Of a stretch of 64,000 bases of DNA, positions 42,995 through 51,188 are shown one piece after another (position 1 is the first letter of the stretch; the number at the start of each line of letters is the position of its first letter). Under the pieces are notes generated by a model. That model saw only the letters and a program-made list of their open reading frames with translations, was not told the DNA's origin and ran no database searches. Both the position numbers and the translations under genes were made by a program. Origin of the DNA: Lachnospiraceae bacterium (GTDB taxonomy: Bacteria; Bacillota; Clostridia; Lachnospirales; Lachnospiraceae); assembly GCA_030540075.1 (NCBI GenBank), contig JAUNWX010000007.1, forward strand, positions 1 through 64,000, read 5' to 3'.

Positions 42995-43930
42995 TTATTT
43001 ACCGTCCTTTGCAAGTCTGATTCGCGGATCGATGATGCCGTAGAGGATATCAACGACGAGCATGATGCCGATGTACATCGCGGAGTAGATGAAGGCGAGG
43101 GAGATGACGACGTTATAGTCGTTCGACTGGATCGCGTTGACCAGCAGTGAGCCGACGCCCGGGATTGCGAAGATCTTCTCGACGACGAGGGAACCGGTCA
43201 TGAGGTCGACGATCAGCGGTGCCAGGACCGTGATGATCGGAATCAGGGCGTTCCGAAGTGCATGACGGAAAATCAGGGCGAATCCGGAGATACCCTTCGA
43301 CTCCGCGAGCAGCATATAGTCGCTGTCGAGTACCTCCATCATCTCGGAACGGGTGAAACGTGCGATGGAGGCCATCGTGAACATCGAAAGGGAAATACTC
43401 GGCAGTGCGCTCGAGGCCATCGCCCGCTTCGCATCGAAAAGCATCGGGAACAGCTTCATGTTAAAGCCGAGCTGATAGCTCAGGAGAAGTGCGAATACAT
43501 AGGACGGTACGGAAACACCGATGACCGAGATCACAGTGCAGAGGGTGTCGACCCAGGTGTCATGGCGAAGCGCCGCGATGAGGCCGAGGATGAGGCCGAC
43601 GACGGCACCGAGGCTGACCGCAGCACCACCGATACGGATGGAGATCGGAAGACGGGTGGCGATGAGCTGGGAAATCGGGGTGTTCTTCGAGATATTGTAG
43701 CTGACACCGAAGTCACCGGTCAGCATGTTCTTGACATAGCGGAAAAACTGTACGACGACGGGCTGGTCAAGGCCATACTTCGCATACAGTGCGGCGCGCT
43801 GCGCATCATTCAGCTTCTCATCATTGAACGGTGATCCCGGCATCAGCTGCATCAGGATAAAGAGCACCAGTAAAATGACGAGGAGGGTGAAGATCGAGGT
43901 TAACACTCGCTTGGTTACATACTTTTTCAC
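42995..43930 (-). CDS. oppB: Peptide ABC importer permease OppB
   Basis: The 311-residue permease has the standard OppB layout: an N-terminal helix, an external loop with PGSPF, and the BPD core with an EAA-loop containing AESKGISG. The start is GTG at 43930, with GGGAGG 5 bases upstream, which fits better than any ATG. It pairs with OppC to form the pore. A hairpin and about 250 bp separate it from oppA. Confidence 0.94.
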   Translation of the reverse strand: MKKYVTKRVLTSIFTLLVILLVLFILMQLMPGSPFNDEKLNDAQRAALYAKYGLDQPVVVQFFRYVKNMLTGDFGVSYNISKNTPISQLIATRLPISIRIGGAAVSLGAVVGLILGLIAALRHDTWVDTLCTVISVIGVSVPSYVFALLLSYQLGFNMKLFPMLFDAKRAMASSALPSISLSMFTMASIARFTRSEMMEVLDSDYMLLAESKGISGFALIFRHALRNALIPIITVLAPLIVDLMTGSLVVEKIFAIPGVGSLLVNAIQSNDYNVVISLAFIYSAMYIGIMLVVDILYGIIDPRIRLAKDGK

Positions 43931-44128
43931 AATTACCTCCCTTTGGGCATGAGCGCGTACACTCTTCTGCCCTGTATACTACGGTTTAAGCCGTAGACAC
44001 GTTCGAAAGCGCTCGAGATTCGATATCTTCTGCAATCAGCGTTCTGTTTTCGGAACGATCGCAAACGAATTTACATACGTTTCCTGAAGCGTTTCTGAGC
44101 CTGTCTATGGCATAAACCAGAAATGATA

Positions 44129-44152
44129 CAGGCCGCATTTTCATGCGGCCTG
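44129..44152 (-). terminator. Hairpin between oppA and oppB
   Basis: A perfect 10 bp stem (44129-44138 with 44143-44152) lies 34 bases past the oppA stop, with no strong T run. It likely protects the oppA mRNA or lets only part of the transcripts reach oppB, matching the need for excess binding protein. Confidence 0.6.
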
Positions 44153-44185
44153 CTATCAAAAGAACTGTTTCAAACAATCAGATGA

Positions 44186-45916
44186 TCAGCCTTCGGTCTT
44201 CACAGCGTTCTTGTAAACTCTGTTGAGGGCTACCGGATGGAATTCAACGCCGGTGACATTGGTGCTCAGCATCTCTGCATTGCACTGTGTGTACAGCGGG
44301 AAGATCACGGACTGATCCATAACGATCTTCTCAGCATCGTACATTGCAGACCAGCGACCCTCCGGATCGGTTGCAAGCTCACCGGTGGTGCACTTTGCGA
44401 TGATGTCATCGTAATCCGTGCTGGACCATAAACCATAGTTATTGGAGCAGCCGGTCGTCCACATGCCGAGGTAGGTCATCGGATCTGCGTAGTCAGGGCC
44501 CCATCTGGTGAGACCGAGCTGGTAGTTGCCATCCTGAAGATCCTGTACTCTCTGCTTCTTCGGCTCTACCGTCAGGGTGATGGTAAGGCCAGGAAGCGCG
44601 GTCTGCCACTGCTCCTGAAGAACGGTTGCGACCTTCTGAGGTGCATCATCGGCATCGACAACCATATCAAGTGTCAGAGAAGTGATACCGAGCTCATCGA
44701 GACCCTTCTGCCAGTACTCTGCTGCCTTTGCGGTATCATCTGCACATACATCCTGGAACTTGCTCTGATCTGCGGAGAAATCAGATCCGTCAGGACCAGC
44801 TGCGAAATCCATCGGAACGGCAGTGTAAGTCGGCTTCGAACCATCCTTCAGGACATCCTCGCAGATGGCGGTACGATCGATCGCGAAGGTAAGTGCCTTA
44901 CGGATGTTGTCATTGGCCAGCTCCGGAACGGCGCTGATGTTCGGGGTTACATACCAGAGATATCCGGCACCGACGGCCTTAAATGCAGGGTCGTCCTGAA
45001 CCTGGTCAACCTGATCACCATTGAGAAGGGTGAGGTCGAGGTCGCCGCTCTGGTAGGAAAGAAGTGCCTGCTGAGAATCCTGGATGACCTGATAATCGAT
45101 GCCGGCAAGCTTGATCTTGTCTGCATCGTAGTAATCCGCGTTCTTTGTGAGGTGAATCTCGGTCGCTGCCGGCTCATAGGAGTCGAGGACGAAAGCACCG
45201 TTCGAAAGTGTAGTCTCCGGAGATGTACCATAGGTATCCGGGCAGGTATTGAAGAACTCCTCGTTGACCGGATAGAAGGTCGGGAAGTACATCAGGGACA
45301 GGAAGTAGGAAACCGGCGCGTTCAGCTCCACCTGTAAGGTGTTGTCATCGACAGCAGTTACACCGAGCTCGGACTTGTCCTTTGTGCCGTCGATGATCTC
45401 AGCGGCATTCTTTACCTGGCCGATGTCGGAAAGCATGTATGCATACTCGGAAGCAACATCCGGATCAACGGCTCTCTGCCATCCGAATACGAAATCCTTC
45501 GCAGTAACCGGTGTACCATTGGACCACTTCGCATCCTTACGAAGGTGGAAGGTCCATGTGAGACCATCATCGGAGGTCTCCCAGCTCTCTGCCACAGCGG
45601 CTACGGCTGCACCACTGTCATCCATCTGTGTCAGACCATCAGTGTAGTTTGCCATAACCTCGAATGAGGTACCATCGGTTGCCTGCTGCGGATCGAGGGA
45701 CATAACCGGTGTCTCCAGCATAACCTTGAGGTCAGATGAAGAAACAGTTCCGGTCGCCTCTGCAGCGGCAGCGGTTTCACCGGCAGCTGCAGTGCCGGCA
45801 GCCTCAGTCGCAGCAGCTGCGGTCGTCTCCTGGTATGCAGAAGATCCACAAGCCGCCATGCTGAGGACCATCGCACCAGCAGTTACGGTCGCAACAAGTG
45901 CTCTTGTCTTTTTCAT
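44186..45916 (-). CDS. oppA: Oligopeptide-binding lipoprotein OppA
   Basis: This is the 576-residue solute receptor of the importer. A lipoprotein signal peptide ends in MAAC with Cys23 as the lipid anchor, followed by an Ala/Thr/Glu-rich linker of about 35 residues. The SBP_bac_5 fold then begins, with WTFHLRKDAKWSNGTPVTAKDFVFGWQR cut here to its core RKDAKWSNG and LTRWGPDYADP near the C terminus. AAGGAGG is 8 bases upstream of ATG. Its own promoter is seen at 45995-46023. Confidence 0.95.
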   Translation of the reverse strand: MKKTRALVATVTAGAMVLSMAACGSSAYQETTAAAATEAAGTAAAGETAAAAEATGTVSSSDLKVMLETPVMSLDPQQATDGTSFEVMANYTDGLTQMDDSGAAVAAVAESWETSDDGLTWTFHLRKDAKWSNGTPVTAKDFVFGWQRAVDPDVASEYAYMLSDIGQVKNAAEIIDGTKDKSELGVTAVDDNTLQVELNAPVSYFLSLMYFPTFYPVNEEFFNTCPDTYGTSPETTLSNGAFVLDSYEPAATEIHLTKNADYYDADKIKLAGIDYQVIQDSQQALLSYQSGDLDLTLLNGDQVDQVQDDPAFKAVGAGYLWYVTPNISAVPELANDNIRKALTFAIDRTAICEDVLKDGSKPTYTAVPMDFAAGPDGSDFSADQSKFQDVCADDTAKAAEYWQKGLDELGITSLTLDMVVDADDAPQKVATVLQEQWQTALPGLTITLTVEPKKQRVQDLQDGNYQLGLTRWGPDYADPMTYLGMWTTGCSNNYGLWSSTDYDDIIAKCTTGELATDPEGRWSAMYDAEKIVMDQSVIFPLYTQCNAEMLSTNVTGVEFHPVALNRVYKNAVKTEG

Positions 45917-45994
45917 AACTTACTCCTCCTTAAAAAGTAGAAAACGCAATGGCTTTACCGGTTAGAAACTAGCACTCCATTGCGCGATGGCAAA

Positions 45995-46023
45995 AGTATA
46001 TAACTTTACATTATTAAAGTCCA
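45995..46023 (-). promoter_or_regulatory. oppA operon promoter
   Basis: TGGACT (46018-46023), 17 bp and TATACT (45995-46000) on the minus strand, about 80 bp before oppA. The gap to the ABC-F terminator (330 bp in all) is A/T-rich and shows no gene. Confidence 0.65.
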
Positions 46024-46202
46024 GCGCATGAAATCGTAATACCATAGCGATTCGTCACAGCTAATATAACCTGCAAAAATAGTGTACCGGTTAAGTTATG
46101 ACAAAAATCAGTTATTAGACACATTTTGGCATGTCTATAAAGATATTTTTCCAAAAGTAATATGATGCATAAAACTTATTTATATATCCTGGATTCATAG
46201 AA

Positions 46203-46230
46203 AAACAGCCGGCATTTATGCCGGCTGTTT
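46203..46230 (-). terminator. Terminator of the ABC-F gene
   Basis: A 12 bp stem (46203-46214 with 46219-46230, loop TTTA) continues on the minus strand into TTTTTC. It starts 17 bases past the stop of the ABC-F gene. Confidence 0.92.
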
Positions 46231-46246
46231 CGAATCTGTTCCATAT

Positions 46247-48187
46247 TTAACTGTTTTCGATCTTTTCCTGAAGATCGGAAAGATAATCCCAGCGCTCCAT
46301 CTTCTCGTCGAGGAGCGCCTCTTTTTCCTCCTTCTCCTGTGTCAGTTCATGGAGCTTGATGAAGTCCTGGGCATATTTCATCATTTCGTCGTCAATGGCG
46401 GCGATGCGGGTCTCGAGGGCGTCGATGTCGGCCTCAATGGTCTCCCACTCCTTCTTTTCCTTATAGGACATGCGTAGCTGGTGACGGTCCCGGTTTGAGC
46501 TCGACGCACTGCTGTCTCCGGCTGTAGCTGCTGCGGTATCACCGGATGTACTTCCGCTGCCACTGTTGTCCTGCGAGGTGACGGTGCTACGGTCGCCGGC
46601 ATTGGCCGAAGATTTCGGAGAGGACAGACTGTTTCCGCCGGTGCCGCCGATGGAGCCGGCCTTCGCGAAGTTCGGGTCCTCCTCCGGGTGGCGGCGCAGA
46701 TACTCGACCTGATAATCGGTGTAGCCGCCCTCGTACTGGCTGATCCGACCGTCGCCCTCGAAAGCGAAGATGCGGTTCACGACACGGTCGAGGAAGTAGC
46801 GGTCATGGGACACTGTGATCACGATGCCGTCGAAGTGATCGAGGTAATCCTCGAGGATGGTCATCGTGCGGATATCGAGGTCGTTCGTCGGCTCGTCGAG
46901 GATGAGGACGTTCGGCTCGGACATGAGGACGCGAAGCAGGTAGAGACGACGCTTCTCGCCGCCACTCAGCTTCTCGACCTTCATGTACTGCACGGAAGGC
47001 GGGAACAGGAAGCGGTCGAGCATGTTGCTGGCGCTGATGAGGCCGTCCACGGTGTGGACGTACTCGCCGATGGAGGTCATCGCATCGATCACGCGCTGGT
47101 TTCCATCGAGTGCCTCGTTCTCCTGACTGAAATAGCCGATCCGCACGGTCTGGCCGATGTTGATCTCGCCACTGTCCGGGTTCTCCCAGCCGGTGATCAT
47201 CTTGACGAGGGTCGACTTGCCCGCGCCGTTCGGACCGATGATGCCGACGCGGTCGTTTCGCAGGAAGTTGTAGTTGAAATGATCGAGGAGTACATGCCCG
47301 TCGTAGGCCTTGCATACATCGACGAGCTCGATCGTCGACTTGCCGAGGCGGGTCCGGATGGAGCTCAGCTTCAGTTCCTCTTCCTCCGTCGGTCCGTGCA
47401 TCGCGGAGAGCTTTTCATAGCGCTGGAGGCGGCCCTTCTGCTTCGTGGTACGGGCCTTCGCGCCGCGCATCACCCACTTCAGCTCGTTCCGGAGGATATT
47501 CTGACGTGTCCGCTCCTTCGCACGGGCGATGTCCATGCGCTCGGCCTTCAGCTCGAGGTAGCCGGCATAGTTCGCCTTATAGCTGTAGAGCTTTCCCTTA
47601 TCGAGCTCGACGATGCGGTCGCAGATCTCATCGAGGAAGTAGCGGTCATGGGTGACCATCAGCAGCGTTCCCTTGTAGCGCTTGAGGTAGTCCTCGAGCC
47701 ACTCGGACATCGCGCCATCGAGATGGTTCGTCGGCTCGTCGAGAATCAGCAGATCAGCGGTGCTCAGCAGGGTACTCGCGAGCGCCACACGCTTCTTCTG
47801 TCCGCCCGAGAGCTCCCCGATCTTCCGGTCGAAGTCGTTCTCGCCGAGCTTCGACAGGAACTTCTTCGCTTCCGTCTCGAGGTCCCAGACATGCTGGTGG
47901 CCTTCATTATCATGCAGGATCGCCTCGAGGATGGTATCCTCCGGGTCGAAAGACGGGGTCTGCGGGAGGAAACGGATCTCGAGCTCACGGCGCATCGCCA
48001 TGCTGCCCTCATCCGGCTCCTCGAGTCCCGCGATGATGCGGAGCAGCGTTGACTTTCCGGTGCCGTTCACACCGATCAGCGCGACCTTCTCGCCCTCATT
48101 GATGGAAAAATCCGTATCATTAAAAATCTGTCGCTCGGTATAGACCTTGCTGAGATGTTCGATCGTAACGATGTTGTTCTGTGCCAT
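46247..48187 (-). CDS. ABC-F family ATPase (Uup/YdiF-like)
   Basis: The 646-residue soluble protein has two ABC modules and no membrane part, as in ribosome-associated ABC-F factors. Walker A motifs are GVNGTGKST and GPNGAGKST, signatures are LSGGQKKRV and LSGGEKRRL, and Walker B LLILDEPTNHLD and LILDEPTNDLD are both intact. The inter-domain linker carries the Arg/Lys-rich stretch typical of the P-site tRNA-interacting motif. A Ser/Gly/Thr-rich link leads to a C-terminal coiled coil. Such proteins rescue stalled ribosomes or give antibiotic resistance; which applies is unknown. The ribosome binding site is weak (AAGGAAAG 14 bases away), overlapping the end of the hydrolase gene. Confidence 0.93.
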   Translation of the reverse strand: MAQNNIVTIEHLSKVYTERQIFNDTDFSINEGEKVALIGVNGTGKSTLLRIIAGLEEPDEGSMAMRRELEIRFLPQTPSFDPEDTILEAILHDNEGHQHVWDLETEAKKFLSKLGENDFDRKIGELSGGQKKRVALASTLLSTADLLILDEPTNHLDGAMSEWLEDYLKRYKGTLLMVTHDRYFLDEICDRIVELDKGKLYSYKANYAGYLELKAERMDIARAKERTRQNILRNELKWVMRGAKARTTKQKGRLQRYEKLSAMHGPTEEEELKLSSIRTRLGKSTIELVDVCKAYDGHVLLDHFNYNFLRNDRVGIIGPNGAGKSTLVKMITGWENPDSGEINIGQTVRIGYFSQENEALDGNQRVIDAMTSIGEYVHTVDGLISASNMLDRFLFPPSVQYMKVEKLSGGEKRRLYLLRVLMSEPNVLILDEPTNDLDIRTMTILEDYLDHFDGIVITVSHDRYFLDRVVNRIFAFEGDGRISQYEGGYTDYQVEYLRRHPEEDPNFAKAGSIGGTGGNSLSSPKSSANAGDRSTVTSQDNSGSGSTSGDTAAATAGDSSASSSNRDRHQLRMSYKEKKEWETIEADIDALETRIAAIDDEMMKYAQDFIKLHELTQEKEEKEALLDEKMERWDYLSDLQEKIENS

Positions 48188-48197
48188 ACTCTTTTAC

Positions 48198-49367
48198 TTA
48201 CTTTCCTTCTGTCTGTCTTATGGCGCGCCAGTAGTAGATGCCGTCCCGCATCGTGCGCTCCACGAAACCGATGTCGTGCAGATACTCGAGGATGCTGAAG
48301 GTTTTCGTGATCAGCATTTTGTACGTGAAGAAAGCGGCTTCATCTGTCGGATCATCATCCATATGATAGAGCTGCTTCGCGATGTCATGGACGGTCCACG
48401 CTCCGGATCCGATGCTGCGCTGCGCTTCCACCGCCGGTGCCTTTACGGCGTCCGGCAGCCCGTGGGCAGATGAAGCACTCTTTTCTGGAGCATTGCCCTT
48501 CATGATGTCCAGTGCACTCGTGCTTTTACTGAGATAGCTGTACACGATGCTGTCGACATCCTGTGCAACATCCCGGATCAGCTCGCCATGGGCAGGGATG
48601 ATGGTCCAGTCGGCATAGTGTTCCTTGATGTCCCTGAGCGACGCAAACATACCTTCGAGCAGATGCTCATCCGCATAGGTCGTCGCCACAATCGGCGAAA
48701 CGCCATGGATCAGCTGATCTGCAACAAACAGGATCTTCTTCTCCTGATCCATGAGCCCCATCTGACCATAGGTATGCCCCTTTAAAGGATAAGCGGTGAA
48801 ATGATAGTCGCCGTAGTCAAATACATCTCCTGAATGCAGCGCGGTATATGGGAAACCCAGAATGGCGAGTACCCATTCACCATGATGCTGTACACGTTCG
48901 GAAACCTTCATAAAGGCCTCCCAGGCATACGGCGTGCGCTCCGGGGTGATACCGGTCGAACGCAGCACCTTCTTCTGTGCCGCGAGAGACTCTGCACTCA
49001 CGCGATACGCGAGACAGTCATACGGATGACGCTCCTCCGCCGGGTTCATAAAGATATGCGCACCCTCCCGGGCGAAGGTCCCCGCCAGTCCGGAGTGATC
49101 ATGATGGCGATGGGTCAGGAAGATATCGAGCTGATCTACCGGGATTTCAAGCGCTGACAGCGCTGCCTGCAGCTTCCGATGACAGTCCTCCTGACGGAAG
49201 CCGGTATCGATCATCAGGCTGCGGCCCTCATGGACCGAAGGTTTTCCCTTGATGATATAGATTTTGATGCAGCTCACACCCTGCTCGATCGTCGTATCGG
49301 TGAGACTGACGCAGAAAATTCCCGGCAGGATTTCCGTATAAAGATCATTTTCCATTGCACTCTTCAT
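48198..49367 (-). CDS. Metallo-beta-lactamase-fold hydrolase
   Basis: The 389-residue protein holds the zinc motif THRHHDHSG, then a histidine in KGHTYGQMG, and Asp in FVADQL and His in PAHGEL, the full MBL set. A C-terminal region of about 100 residues, after a Ser/Ala linker, looks like a winged helix (FSILEYLHDIGFVERTM). This arrangement resembles glyoxalase II/LACTB2-like proteins, but the substrate cannot be told. I choose the start at 49367 with GGAG 6 bases upstream. It runs 10 bases before the ABC-F gene, so the pair is one operon. Confidence 0.85.
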   Translation of the reverse strand: MKSAMENDLYTEILPGIFCVSLTDTTIEQGVSCIKIYIIKGKPSVHEGRSLMIDTGFRQEDCHRKLQAALSALEIPVDQLDIFLTHRHHDHSGLAGTFAREGAHIFMNPAEERHPYDCLAYRVSAESLAAQKKVLRSTGITPERTPYAWEAFMKVSERVQHHGEWVLAILGFPYTALHSGDVFDYGDYHFTAYPLKGHTYGQMGLMDQEKKILFVADQLIHGVSPIVATTYADEHLLEGMFASLRDIKEHYADWTIIPAHGELIRDVAQDVDSIVYSYLSKSTSALDIMKGNAPEKSASSAHGLPDAVKAPAVEAQRSIGSGAWTVHDIAKQLYHMDDDPTDEAAFFTYKMLITKTFSILEYLHDIGFVERTMRDGIYYWRAIRQTEGK

Positions 49368-49513
49368 GTCGCACTCCACTATGCTTCTGTTCATATCCTG
49401 TTCTGTTCTGATCTGAAGGCCGGCATGCGGAACATGATGTCTTCGCGCTGCACCAGTGCCGTCTTCAGATACGAAAAAAGGAACCAGACCATCGTCTGAT
49501 TCCTTCTCCTTCG

Positions 49514-49584
49514 CAGGGGTTGAGGGATTCGAACCCCCATGAGCGGTTTTGGAGACCGATATCTTACCATTGGATGAAACCCCT
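49514..49584 (-). tRNA. tRNA-Trp (anticodon CCA)
   Basis: The 71-nt gene has acceptor stem AGGGGTT/AACCCCT with discriminator G, a T arm GGGGG/CCCTC with loop TTCGAAT, and anticodon loop CTCCAAA giving CCA (plus-strand 49550-49552). The D arm is short, the variable loop has four bases, and pair 27-43 is a T-C mismatch. CCA end is not encoded. Confidence 0.88.
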
Positions 49585-49678
49585 GTATGAGTCGTCGTTT
49601 TGACGACTCGTTAATAATACTCATTTTGCACCTGTAAGTCAAGCACTATTTCAGAAGATTTTCGGAACCCGGATTGCA

Positions 49679-49718
49679 AGTTCAGCTAAGGGGACCCGGA
49701 GGGGCGGCTGCCTGAACT
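49679..49718 (-). terminator. GC-rich hairpin after radA
   Basis: Outer arms AGTTCAG/CTGAACT (49679-49685 with 49712-49718) enclose a C/G-rich inner part, 10 bases beyond the radA stop. There is no T run. The inner CTAAGGGGACCCGG is the reverse complement of part of FB2. Confidence 0.55.
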
Positions 49719-49728
49719 GTCATCGTTA

Positions 49729-51114
49729 TCAGCTTTTGAGTATCTTTACCGCTTCCCGGATACTGCGTACCGGTACGAGCTCGCAGGCCGTCAGGTTCGG
49801 CTGGCGCAGCTTCTTCATGTGAAAGGCCGGCAGCACGATCTTATGGAAGCCGAGACGGGCCGCCTCTTCGATCCGCTGGTCGGCGTTCGATACGGCACGT
49901 ACCTCACCACTCAGTCCGACCTCACCGAAGATCATCACGTCCTCCGGGATCTCGATATTCATATAAGAAGAAATCAGCGCCATGATGACGGCGAGGTCCA
50001 TGGACGGCTCGGCGATGCGCAGTCCGCCGGTGATATTGACATAGGCATCATACTTCCCGATCTCGAGATTCAGCCGCTTTTCGACGATGGCGATCAGGAG
50101 GTTCAGGCGATTATAATCGATGCCGTTCGCCGTACGACGCGGCAGATTAAAGGCACTCGGCACGAGCAGACCCTGAATCTCGAGCAGCAGCGGACGCGTG
50201 CCCTCCATGCCACAGGTGACGACCGAACCGCTGGCACCGATCGGTCGTCCGGAAAGCAGAAGCTCGGACGGGTTCAGCACCTCATGCAGACCCGCGCCAT
50301 CCATCTCAAACACCGCGATCTCGTTTGTCGAGCCGAAACGGTTTTTCTGCCCATGCAGGATGCGAAGGCTGCTGCCCGACTCACCCTCGAAAAAGAGGAC
50401 GACGTCGACCATATGCTCGAGGATCTTCGGACCGGCGACCGTACCGTCCTTCGTCACATGCCCGACGAGGAAGATCGCGATGCCGCACTCCTTTGCGGTG
50501 CGGAGAAGCTGCGCCGCTGACTCACGGACCTGGCTTACCGAGCCCGGTGCCGCGGTGACGCTCTCGGTATACATCGTCTGGATGGAATCAATGACGACGA
50601 AGTCCGGCTTCTCCTCCCGGATGGTCTCGATGATGTTCTCGATATTCGTTTCCGTCATGAAGCGGAGATCACCAGAGATCGGGCGGATGCGCTCCGCACG
50701 CAGCTTGATCTGCTTGAGGCTCTCCTCACCGGAGACATAGAGGACGGATTTTCCGTCATCTGTCGCCAGATTGCGCGAGACCTCGAGGAGGATCGTCGAT
50801 TTTCCGATACCCGGGTCACCACCGAGCAGTACCATCGAGCCCACAACGATCCCACCGCCGAGCACACGGTCGAGCTCCTGGAAGCCGGTCGGGATGCGGT
50901 CCTCCTTTTCGAGGGCGATTTCATCGACCCGTACCGGACGCTGCCGTGGTGGACGCGAGCCGGTGTTTCGACTGAAGCCGGAAGCCGGCGCTGCCTTCAC
51001 AACCGGTTCCTCCACGAAGGTATTCCATGCGCGGCAGCTCGGGCACTGCCCGAGCCACTTCGCGGATTCATAGCCACATTCCTTACAGAAGTAGCGCGAT
51101 GTGCTTTTCGCCAT
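49729..51114 (-). CDS. radA: DNA repair protein RadA
   Basis: RadA is a RecA-like helicase that extends D-loops in recombination and transformation. The 461-residue protein has an N-terminal Cys4 zinc finger (CKECGYESAKWLGQCPSC), Walker A GGDPGIGKST, the RadA motif KNRFGSTNE and a C-terminal Lon-like domain. The start at 51114 has AGAGGAA 5 bases upstream; eight further codons upstream are not supported. It follows clpC after 74 bases, the usual clpC-radA order in Firmicutes. Confidence 0.96.
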   Translation of the reverse strand: MAKSTSRYFCKECGYESAKWLGQCPSCRAWNTFVEEPVVKAAPASGFSRNTGSRPPRQRPVRVDEIALEKEDRIPTGFQELDRVLGGGIVVGSMVLLGGDPGIGKSTILLEVSRNLATDDGKSVLYVSGEESLKQIKLRAERIRPISGDLRFMTETNIENIIETIREEKPDFVVIDSIQTMYTESVTAAPGSVSQVRESAAQLLRTAKECGIAIFLVGHVTKDGTVAGPKILEHMVDVVLFFEGESGSSLRILHGQKNRFGSTNEIAVFEMDGAGLHEVLNPSELLLSGRPIGASGSVVTCGMEGTRPLLLEIQGLLVPSAFNLPRRTANGIDYNRLNLLIAIVEKRLNLEIGKYDAYVNITGGLRIAEPSMDLAVIMALISSYMNIEIPEDVMIFGEVGLSGEVRAVSNADQRIEEAARLGFHKIVLPAFHMKKLRQPNLTACELVPVRSIREAVKILKS

Positions 51115-51188
51115 AGTATTTCCTCTTATAAACAGCACGCACGGACATCAGGATGTTCGTGCGTAGCTGTTGTGGTTTCGCTGCAGAT

